Shown here piece by piece: positions 4,593 through 9,985 of a stretch of 10,000 nt of DNA; position 1 is the first letter of the stretch; each line of letters begins with the position of its first letter. The stretch covers positions 8,542 through 18,541 of the forward strand of contig MU646361.1 in NCBI GenBank assembly GCA_026770585.1, read 5' to 3'. A model generated the notes under the pieces. It was given only the letters and a program-made list of their open reading frames with translations, was not told the origin of the DNA and ran no database searches. The position numbers and the translations under genes are program-made. The stretch is from Baffinella frigidus (Eukaryota; Cryptophyceae; Cryptomonadales; Baffinellaceae).

Positions 4593-6802
4593 CTGCGTCG
4601 GGGGCTGGGGTTTAGGGGTTGGGGGGTTTACGGTTCAGGGTTTAGGGTTTAGGGTTTTAAGGGGAGGAGGGTTTAGAGGGGAGGAGGGTTTGGGGTTTGG
4701 GGTTGAGGGTTGAGGGGTTGGTTTTTTTTTTCGGGGGGTAGGGGTTTAGGGTTTAGGGTTTAGGGTTTGGGGTTTAGGGTTTCCAAGGGTCGGTTCAGGG
4801 TTCAGGGTTCAGGGTTTGGGGTGTGAGGTTTGGGGTTTGGGGTGTGGGGTTTGGGGTTTGGGGTGTGGGGGTTACAGCGTGCCGTGCGACGCGTCGCGGC
4901 GCGTGAGCGCGTCCAGGTCACCCATCCCTGTTTCAGTGTTTCGGGTTTACGGTTCCGGGTTCCGGGTTTCGGGTTCCGGGTTCCGGGTTCCGGGTTTCGT
5001 GTTTCGGGTTTCGGGTTGAGAGTTCAGTGTTTCTTTTCGTGTTTCGTGTTTTGGGTTTAGGGTTTCGGGGTTAGGGTGCAGGGTGTACCCGACTTGGACG
5101 CCACCGCCGCATGGAGCAGCGTGTCCCCCCGCGGAGTCACGTACCCCACCTGTTTTAGGGTTTAGGGTTCAGGGGTTTGAGTTCAGGGTTTAGGGTTTGG
5201 GGTTTGGGGTGTAGGGTTTAGGGTTTGGGCTTTACCAGGGTGATGGTTTAGGGTTTAGGGTTTAGGGGTTGGGGGTAAGGTAGGGTTTAGGTAGGGTTTA
5301 GGTAGGGTTTAGGTGGGGTTTAGGTGGGGTTTAGACAGGGTTTAGGTAGGGTTTAGGTAGGGTTTAGGTAGGGTGTAGGTAGAGTTGAGTCAGGGTGTAG
5401 GTAGGGTGTAGGTAGGATTTAGGGTTTTGGGCAGTCCGGTTTTAGGGTTGAGAATTGAGGGTGTAGGTAGGGTGTAGGTAGGGTTTAGGCAGGGTGTAGG
5501 TAGGTTGTAGGGGTTGGGGGGTACCACGCCCGCGCGCAGCTCCACCCCCATGGCGTCGAGCATCTCGAGGCAGGAGTCCGCCTCGTCCCACCTCCCCTCG
5601 ACCAGGCGCCCGAAGAGGTCCTGCGCGATGCCTTGAGGGTCCGCGGCGCTCCATGTGCGGGGGCGTGACGCTTGAGGGCGGCGCTCGCTCGGCGCACTCG
5701 GGGGAGGCGAGGCGCCTGCGGCGCCCTTGTGGGACTCGTGGGGCTGGGCCGACACGGCGCTCCAGGCATCCAGACTCGCCGGGCGCGCGTTGCTGCGAGT
5801 GAGGCGCGCGCGCTGCGTGGTGAGCGTCTCGGCGCGCCGGAATCGCTCCAGGTCGAGCGCCGCGTGGAAGGACGTCGGCGCCTCGTGCTGGGTGGCCAAG
5901 GCGTCGGCGGCGCCCTCGTGGGGGGAGGATGGCGCGGCGCTCGATGCGTCCAGGCTCACTGGGCGGGCGGTGCTGCGCGTCAGGCGCGCGCGCTGCGCGG
6001 TGAGCGTCGCCTCGCGCCGCACCCGCTCGCCCTCGAGCGCCTCGTGGAAGGACGCCGGCGCCTCCCCTCGTGACATCGCGGCGGTGGAGGGGCGCGCGTT
6101 GGGGGTGCAGGCGGAGGACCGCGTGAGATGTGTGCGGTGTTTTGCGAGGGTCGCGCGCTCGGCGTCGAGCGCCTCGAACCAGGAGGAGGGCGCCGCGTGC
6201 TGCTCGGCGGGGGTGTTGTCCGGCCCGAAGGGGAAAGGCACGGTGCGGGAGGTGCTGCGCGGGATGCGGCGCTGCGCCGGTGCCGTGGGGCAGCCTTGTG
6301 CCTGCCGTAGGGCAAGTAACCGAGCGCGGTAGAAATCCGCGCTGAGACGGCTCGTGCTTTCGGGAAGGGATGTGACGCGTGTGAACGCCGCGACGGTCGA
6401 GGCTGTGCGCCTGAAGCCACCCGTGGGTGTGGACACTGTCCGCACCTCAAGGGTGGCCGTGGCAGGCACCTCGTGCATCGAGGGCACGGTGCGTGAGTCT
6501 GTGCGTATCAGACGCGGCCCACAAGAACGAGCGGCAGGCTGAGCCGCAGGCTGAGGCGGCGCGAGGTCGTCCCTAGGGGTGGGACGGAGCGAGCCCTGGG
6601 CCCCCGCGCGAAGCACGCGGAGCGAGAGGAGAAGGGAATTGGTGCGCTGAAGCCGGGGCTGCTCTTGCTGAGGGCGTCGCGCGTTCATCTCCTCCTGCCC
6701 AGACCGAGAGGCGCTGCCCAGAACGCTGGCCGTCGCTGGGCGGACACTGTCGACAGTATTTTTGCGCAGGAGAGGCTGCTGAGCCCCGGTTCCCTGCGGC
6801 AT
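4064..6802 (-). CDS. Ankyrin-repeat domain protein, four exons, introns of telomere-like repeats
   Basis: Model (minus strand): exon 1 6802..5525, exon 2 5149..5089, exon 3 4927..4876, exon 4 4592..4064, giving about 639 residues. ATG at 6802 follows an in-frame stop at 6818..6820. Phases agree: exon 1 ends phase 0, exon 2 ends one base into a codon, exon 3 two bases in, and exon 4 supplies the third. The joined frame has no stop before TAA at 4066..4064. Residues 1-390 are basic, Ser/Thr/Ala/Pro-rich and probably disordered, with a tandem repeat at 204-349. Residues about 393-510 look ankyrin-like: a helical DLFGRLVEGRWDEADSCLEM lead-in, then TPRGDTLLHAAVASK, then CEHLIRLGCPP and NAAGLSPLDLAA, matching the G-x-TPLHLA type pattern and its outer helix. 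The tail is Ala/Ser/Gly-rich with a run of seven Ser. Ankyrin domains bind proteins; no catalytic domain is seen, so partner and cellular role are unknown. The region is far more GC-rich than its flanks. Exon 1 could instead end at 5528. Confidence 0.68.
4593..4875 (-). repeat. Intron 3: telomere-like repeat, CCCTAAA and CCCCAAA with CCCCACA variants
   Basis: The intron begins GTAACCCC and ends CCCCGACGCAG on the minus strand. Plus-strand 4801..4870 is rich in TTTGGGG and TGTGGGG. Plus-strand 4740..4785 has near-perfect TTTAGGG. Between them lie GGGTTCA-type units and a T-run at 4722..4730. A 3' acceptor at 4593 keeps the frame of exon 4; the CAG at 4571 would not. Confidence 0.65.
4876..4927 (-). 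other. Exon 3 (52 nt), ankyrin linker
   Basis: A second GC-rich island, following GAAACAG and preceding GTAACCCC. Joined to the last base of exon 2 it reads GMGDLDALTRRDASHGT plus two bases of a Leu codon. GDLDAL is common in the loop or helix between ankyrin units. The support is phase continuity, splice sites and the sharp edge against the repeat; the peptide alone would be weak. Confidence 0.62.
4928..5088 (-). repeat. Intron 2: telomere-like repeat, CCCGGAA/CCCGAAA variant
   Basis: A 161-nt intron from GTACACCC to CTGAAACAG on the minus strand. Its units are mainly CCCGGAA and CCCGAAA with some CCCTAAA near the 5' side, so it is distinct from introns 1 and 3. Confidence 0.68.
5089..5149 (-). 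other. Exon 2 (61 nt), ankyrin repeat core
   Basis: A non-repetitive GC-rich island inside telomere-like DNA. It follows AAAACAG and precedes GTACACCC. In the phase delivered by exon 1 it reads VGYVTPRGDTLLHAAVASKS plus one base. TPRGDTLLHAAVA closely fits the ankyrin turn and first helix. Both splice dinucleotides, the phase and the protein motif agree. Confidence 0.72.
5150..5524 (-). repeat. Intron 1: telomere-like repeat, 11-mer CCCTACCTAAA variant
   Basis: On the sense (minus) strand the intron begins GTACCC and ends CTAAAACAG. Plus-strand 5277..5515 is dominated by an 11-mer, TTTAGGTAGGG, with variants TGTAGGTAGGG and TTTAGGTGGGG. Plus-strand 5155..5276 is closer to plain TTTAGGG and TTTGGGG. 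The first part stays open if unspliced (frame open to 5390), because the 11-mer cycles through Pro, Thr, Tyr and Leu codons without an early stop. Confidence 0.68.
5525..6802 (-). other. Exon 1 of the ankyrin-repeat gene
   Basis: This exon has 426 codons. The start ATG has A at -3. The donor is GTACCC at 5524..5519, preferred because introns 2 and 3 also begin GTA; a second donor, GTGGTA at 5527, would drop one valine without changing phase. Several R-x-x-S/T motifs occur (QRTNS near residue 52, FRRTAS at 130-135, RTDSRTVPS at 100-108, RSTSRTVPF at 182-190). They could be basophilic kinase sites, but that is only a motif match. Confidence 0.7.
5756..6193 (-). repeat. Three-unit internal protein repeat (EALxxER ... 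LTRSxARP)
   Basis: Residues 204-238, 248-289 and 308-349 of exon 1 repeat the pattern AP-[ST]-S-[FW]-x-x-AL-[DE]-x-ER, a basic helix-like stretch, then QRARLTRSxARP and SLDA. Units 2 and 3 are close at both protein and DNA level; unit 1 is shorter and more diverged. The middle of each unit could form a charged helix. No known domain is recognised. A weaker relic may lie at residues 156-168 (DFYRARLLALRQA). Confidence 0.7.
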
Positions 6803-7140
6803 GTTCGGGGCAAGAACTCAGCCTCAGGCAGACTCAGGTCATATGAAGCAAACGAATAGAAGGACATATCCACCCTGGAGGGGACTTGCGGCCAATCCCG
6901 AATAACCCTTTATCGCCAAAGTTGACAGGATTTGTACCACTAAAATACTTATAAGACCATTTTGTACCAGATCCATTCATCACGGGGGACTGAGGGCTCA
7001 GTCCTTTTCAAGGGGAGTTGACTTAAGAATGCTCAAAATACCCCCACCCTGCCTCCAGGGTGGCTTTTGTAGTGACCAATCTGTCGGTCAAAAAAACATT
7101 GATCTTTTAATGGACGGATTTCGATTGTAAAACACATTTA
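6803..7140. other. 5' flank of the ankyrin gene, lower-GC, with hairpins
   Basis: No coding frame is convincing here. GC falls sharply upstream of the ATG at 6802. Two perfect 8-bp-stem hairpins are present: GGACTGAG/CTCAGTCC at 6987..7004 and CCACCCTG/CAGGGTGG at 7044..7063. CCACCCTGGAGG at 6872..6883 recurs inverted at 7052..7063, so the ~190 bp between could be a small foldback element. CTTATAAG at 6948..6955, about 150 bp upstream of the ATG, is the only TATA-like site noticed. Confidence 0.4.
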
Positions 7141-7398
7141 CACAAGTGAACGTACATGTACATGTATCTTATCTGATACGACCAGATCACGAGGTGTGCA
7201 TTTCGACTTGTAAATACAGTTTAAAATACATGTATTTACATTTTAAAATACATGTATTTACACAAATAATAATTTACAACAATTTTACAACACAAAATCC
7301 AATCACGAAGTGTCGAATGTGTTGTAAAGATGGCACGGAGATAACAACGGAGATCGCACGATAACTGATGCGCGGGCGCAGCATTCCAAAGTCAATTA
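7140..7398. other. AT-rich stretch with ATGTAC/TACATGTA palindromes, no gene seen
   Basis: This part holds a short direct repeat (TTTAAAATACATGTATTTACA near 7221..7240 and again at 7243..7262), each copy itself palindromic around TACATGTA. Further ACATGTACATGTA sits at 7154..7166. I see no supported coding region. Confidence 0.4.
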
Positions 7399-7472
7399 TT
7401 GATTTCTGTCTCAGGAAACATGCCAAAAGTCATTGAATTCTGTCATGAACATCAGCCCCGAATCATCCAAAA

Positions 7473-7721
7473 ATGGATGCATCCGAAAACAGCAGTAGAA
7501 GCAAACCTCATCAAGAGGTCGCTCCTGAGATTATTTGTTTCGAGTCAGTACAAATTGGACGCGACTACGAGGCTCGTAGTAGGATCTTTCCTGTCGCGTC
7601 CAAGAATCTGCCTCCTCGCTGTCTGGGTCATGAACTTGCTGACATGCTGACGACAACAAGGTCATCATCAATCAGTGATGAACAGTCGCCAGTGTCCTTG
7701 ATGACAGACGAACACCCCTAA
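7473..7721 (+). CDS. Hypothetical small ORF or terminal exon, 82 aa
   Basis: This is an ATG-initiated frame, open back to 7449, ending in TAA. The product is not low-complexity and not built from the dispersed repeats, unlike most open frames here. It is hydrophilic, with a Ser/Thr-rich C-terminal part, and no domain is recognised. An acceptor-like TTTCTGTCTCAG at 7402..7413 suggests a possible exon, but a stop at 7446 in this frame blocks a direct join. A competing frame, open at 7399..7650, covers the same DNA. A 49-bp imperfect palindrome at 7555..7603 lies inside the ORF. Coding status is doubtful. Confidence 0.22.
   Translation: MDASENSSRSKPHQEVAPEIICFESVQIGRDYEARSRIFPVASKNLPPRCLGHELADMLTTTRSSSISDEQSPVSLMTDEHP
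7555..7603. repeat. Compound hairpin, 11-bp outer stem with two inner stems
   Basis: TTGGACGCGAC at 7555..7565 pairs with GTCGCGTCCAA at 7593..7603. Inside, CTACGAG/CTCGTAG forms a second stem around 7565..7579, and AGGA/TCCT a third at 7581..7592. The set could fold as a three-way junction. Confidence 0.6.
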
Positions 7722-8216
7722 ACTTGTGGGGACGTGTCATTATTTTACTCCCGTTTGAGCCCTCCGATCGCGTCGCATCCTACGAACGAAGATTTTTTTT
7801 AATTGGAGCGATTCAAAGGCGAGGTGTTCGCCTGTGTTGGGGGCACTTGAAACCTCAAGGAAGCCCTTCCTTGAGGTTACGGCCCGCCCGCCGGGGCGTG
7901 CCGTTGGGCCATGTTGGGAGAAATTAAAACCTACGAGCCCTAGAGGAGCCTCGTACGACGAACTTCCGTAAACTAGGTAAAGGACCTAGGATCCTGAAGG
8001 ACCTACGAACTTCATATCCTGACAAGGGTCTATCATTATTACATATATTTCCTCTTGATCCTGATACCTAAAGGCATGCTCCACCCTCCCCCCTCTCGTC
8101 TCCTGCGACCGGTTCGATCCGTTGGGTCCTTTGCAGGGGTACCAAGGGTCTATCATTACAAGGGTCTGTCATTACAGAATATTTCCTCTTGGGGGTACCT
8201 CGCAGGGCCTACCTCG
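7722..8216. other. Gene-free repeat mosaic
   Basis: No coding region is supported. Around 7890..7945 there is a diverged reverse copy of module B (CCATGTTGGGAGAAATTAAAACCTA). AAGGGTCTATCATTA occurs at about 8023 and 8148, with a variant at about 8160, and is followed twice by TATTTCCTCTTG, so a short segment has been duplicated. GGGGTACCTCGC at about 8189..8200 is an isolated FB-120 arm fragment. Confidence 0.5.
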
Positions 8217-8275
8217 CCAGTCCTTTCTACGGAAGGGCGTGTCGTTGGCATATGTTGGGGAGAAATTAAAACCTA
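8217..8275 (-). repeat. Module B, partial, interrupted by FB-120
   Basis: Reverse orientation: CCTTTCTACGGAAGGGCGTG, TCGTTGGCATATGTTGGGG, AGAAATTAAAACC. It is cut by the FB-120 copy starting at 8274 and continues as AAGGACCTAAAGGGCC from 8384. Confidence 0.7.
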
Positions 8276-8383
8276 CAGGGGTACCTTGCCCATAAGAAAC
8301 GCCCCCCCCCCTAGGATCACCATAGGGCCCTACTGTAGGGTCCTAGGGGGGTGGGCGTTTCTTATGAGCGAGGTACCCCTGTA
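8274..8383. repeat. FB-120, full copy with shortened core
   Basis: The arms are complete, but the core lacks about 12 bp around GGCATAGGCC. It is flanked by TA inside a module B end (AAAACC-TA-element-TA-AAGGACCTAAAG). The uninterrupted version of that site is at about 1062..1078. Confidence 0.85.
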
Positions 8384-8425
8384 AAGGACCTAAAGGGCCT
8401 CGCAGGGGCCCTGTCTCGCAGGGCC

Positions 8426-8546
8426 TACAGGGGTACCTCGCTCATAAGAAACCGCCACTCCCCTAGGACCACCGTAGGGCCCGAGGCATAGGCCTACTGT
8501 AGGGTCCTAGGGGGGGGCGGTTTCTTGTGAGCGAGGAACCCCTGTA
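8426..8546. repeat. FB-120, full copy
   Basis: Full palindrome flanked by TA, with right-arm changes (TTGTGAGCGAGGAACCCC). Confidence 0.85.
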
Positions 8547-8572
8547 ATCACCCCCGCCCCCCCCCCCCCCTC

Positions 8573-8700
8573 TAGAGGGGTACCTCGATCATAAGAAAGT
8601 GCCTCCCCCTAGGACCCTGCAGTAGGCCTATGCCCAGGGCCCTACGGTGGTCCCAGGGGGGGGCAGTTTCTTATGAGCGAGGTAGGATCCTACCACTGTA
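8573..8700. repeat. FB-120, full copy with inverted core and 8-bp insertion
   Basis: The asymmetric core reads as the reverse complement of the other copies (GCAGTAGGCCTATGCCCAGG). The right arm carries an extra GGATCCTA, creating the perfect palindrome GTAGGATCCTAC at 8682..8693. Confidence 0.8.
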
Positions 8701-8702
8701 GG

Positions 8703-8762
8703 ATTGTTTTAACTCCCACCATAGGCGGACAATGGAACTGGTTCTGCAGAAAAGCCCATGAT
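8703..8762 (+). repeat. Module A head joined to inverted module B
   Basis: TTAACTCCCACCATAGGCGG to GGTTCTGCAGAAAAGCCCAT matches module A. The sequence then changes to reverse-oriented module B. Confidence 0.6.
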
Positions 8763-8769
8763 GGCAGGC

Positions 8770-8861
8770 TTTCTCTGCAGATCCTTTCTTCGGGAGGGCG
8801 TGTCGTCGGGCTAAGTTGGGAGAAATCAAAACCTATGATGGGAGAAATCAAAACCTAAAGG
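8770..8861 (-). repeat. Module B, reverse, with duplicated end
   Basis: GCTTTCTCTGCAGATCCTTT, GGGAGGGCGTGTCGTCGGG, then ATGGGAGAAATCAAAACCTA. The GGGAGAAATCAAAACCTA unit is tandemly repeated at about 8817..8836 and 8839..8856. Confidence 0.65.
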
Positions 8862-8884
8862 ATTTACTCGAGGACAGTGTCCAG

Positions 8885-9015
8885 TACCGGGGCACCTCGC
8901 TCATCAGAAACTGCCTCCCCCCTAGGACCACCATAGGGCCCTATGCATAGGCCTGCTGTAGGCCTACGGTGGTCCCAGGGGGGGGGCAGTTTCTTATGAG
9001 CGAGGTACCCCTGTA
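8885..9015. repeat. FB-120, full copy with hybrid core
   Basis: The left core half has the usual orientation and the right half (GGCCTACGGTGGTCCC) the inverted one, so the palindrome is more complete than in other copies. It sits inside a repeat whose related uninterrupted site is at 9303..9345. Confidence 0.8.
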
Positions 9016-9030
9016 CCTGCGCACACGTCC

Positions 9031-9144
9031 TCGAGGTCCTTGAGGTCCTTAAGGTTCGTTAGTCGAGCTCCCAACATACGCGTACACCGGAACCTGTTCT
9101 GTAGAAAGGCCATGCTTCCCATCGGATCACATCAAGCCCCCCTG
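9031..9144 (+). repeat. Module A, interrupted by FB-120
   Basis: It runs from TCGAGGTCCTTGAGGTCC through CCAACATACGCGTACACCGG to CATCAAGCCCCCCTG. The rest (CAGAGGATCGGAGCG) resumes after the FB-120 copy at 9145..9262. Confidence 0.7.
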
Positions 9145-9262
9145 TACAGGGGTACCTCGCTCATAAGAAACCGCCCCCCTAGGACCAACATAGAACCCTA
9201 GGCATAGCCCTACTGTAGGGTCCTAGGGGAAGGCGGTTTCTTATGAGCGAGGTACCCCTGTA
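9145..9262. repeat. FB-120 foldback element, full copy with TA duplication
   Basis: The reference copy. The outer arms start CAGGGGTACCTCGCTCATAA and end with the reverse complement, joined by a short asymmetric core containing CCTAGGACC and GGCATAG. Nearly the whole unit pairs with itself. The range includes a TA at each end. The same flanking repeat without an insert is present at 221..240, showing that the element entered at TA and duplicated it. There is no coding capacity. The TA duplication and CAG-type ends suggest a Tc1/mariner-type MITE; the family is inference. Confidence 0.85.
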
Positions 9263-9330
9263 CAGAGGATCGGAGCGAGCGTTCTCCGGAACCATTGCCA
9301 CGAGGAGAGTGTCCAGTACATGTACCGGCG

Positions 9331-9481
9331 CACACGTCCTCGAGGCTTTGGTTCTTTAGGTCCGTTAGGTTCTTCGAGCTCCCAACAGAGGCGGACACCG
9401 GAACTGGTTCTGCAGAAAAGCCATGCTTCCTTTCGGATCACATTCAGGCCCCCCGGTGCAGAGGATCGCGGCAGAAACCGG
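9331..9481 (+). repeat. Module A, complete, followed directly by module B
   Basis: A complete A unit: CTTTAGGTCCGTTAGGTTCT, GCTCCCAACAGAGGCGGACA, GGAACTGGTTCTGCAGAAAA, CATGCTTCCTTTCGGATCAC, ending GCAGAGGATCGCGGCAG. Module B starts immediately after. Confidence 0.7.
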
Positions 9482-9610
9482 CCCTTTAGGTCCTTTAGGT
9501 TTTAATTTCGCCCAACATAGCCCAACGCCACGCCCTTCCGTAGAAAGGACTGCAGAGAAAGCATTTTTGCTTTCGGATCGCGTTTCGCTCTCCAGTGCAG
9601 AGGCTCTTTG
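9482..9610 (+). repeat. Module B, complete
   Basis: CCCTTTAGGTCCTTTAGGTT through ACGCCCTTCCGTAGAAAGGA, GCATTTTTGCTTTCGGATCG and CTCTCCAGTGCAGAGGCTC. The closest relative is at 2635..2766. Confidence 0.7.
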
Positions 9611-9713
9611 GGGAGACTTCCCCGTGTAGGATGACCCGAGTGACTTTACACTGTAAAGTCACAAGGCACTGTAAAGTCACTCCGGTCATCCTACACGGGG
9701 TAGTATCCCCAGG
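9607..9713. repeat. Foldback with nested GTGACTTTACA palindrome
   Basis: CCCCGTGTAGGATGACC on the left pairs with GGTCATCCTACACGGGG on the right, and the symmetry continues outward with mismatches. Inside, GTGACTTTACACTGTAAAGTCAC is itself palindromic, and its right arm is repeated once more. Confidence 0.8.
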
Positions 9714-9758
9714 GGTTCAGGAGACGTGACGCTGCGGCGCGATTTCATACGGCAACAC

Positions 9759-9865
9759 TTATCCCTTAAGTGGCGAGCGGGTCAAATTTGACCCGTAAGA
9801 GGTCCTAGGCAGGTCCTAGGACCCTACCGTAGGGCGTATGAGCCTACTCGCCACTTAAGGGATAA
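9759..9865. repeat. Foldback with TTATCCCTTAAGTGGCGAG arms
   Basis: TTATCCCTTAAGTGGCGAG at the left edge pairs with CTCGCCACTTAAGGGATAA at the right edge. Inside the left arm lies a perfect 18-bp palindrome, CGGGTCAAATTTGACCCG (9778..9795). The core holds GGTCCTAGG twice and CCCTACCGTAGGG. Confidence 0.8.
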
Positions 9866-9985
9866 TTCATAAACTGGATTTCAATGAAAATTACTACACA
9901 TTTTCTTGAATATTACTAGTAAAGATCGTTATGTGTAGTAAATTTCATTGGATCCAGTTTATAAATTATCCCTCGAGTGGCGGAC
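9845..9985. repeat. Second, overlapping foldback with AT-rich arms
   Basis: CATAAACTGGAT..ATGAAA..TACTACACA (9869..9901) pairs with TGTGTAGTA..TTTCAT..ATCCAGTTTAT (9932..9962). The symmetry continues outward into CGCCACTTAAGGGATAATT and AATTATCCCTCGAGTGGCG, so its left arm is also the right arm of the preceding foldback. Confidence 0.75.

Noticed and set aside
4616-5515. A true chromosome end or telomere
   Set aside because: The repeats are degenerate, are interrupted by phase-matched exon islands, and have unique sequence on both sides. This fits interstitial or intronic repeats, not a terminus.
5672-6332. Plus-strand open frames over 130 codons opposite exon 1
   Set aside because: They are antisense shadows in GC-rich DNA, rich in Arg/Ala/Gly. 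The minus frame has the repeat structure, the ATG after a stop, and continues through spliced exons.
6987-7063. Bacterial-type intrinsic terminators (two GC-rich hairpins)
   Set aside because: There is no long T-run, and the window is eukaryotic in character.
7399-7650. Plus-strand open frame overlapping the 7473 ORF
   Set aside because: It begins at TTG, not ATG, and has no recognisable domain. It cannot be separated from the competing frame without transcript data.
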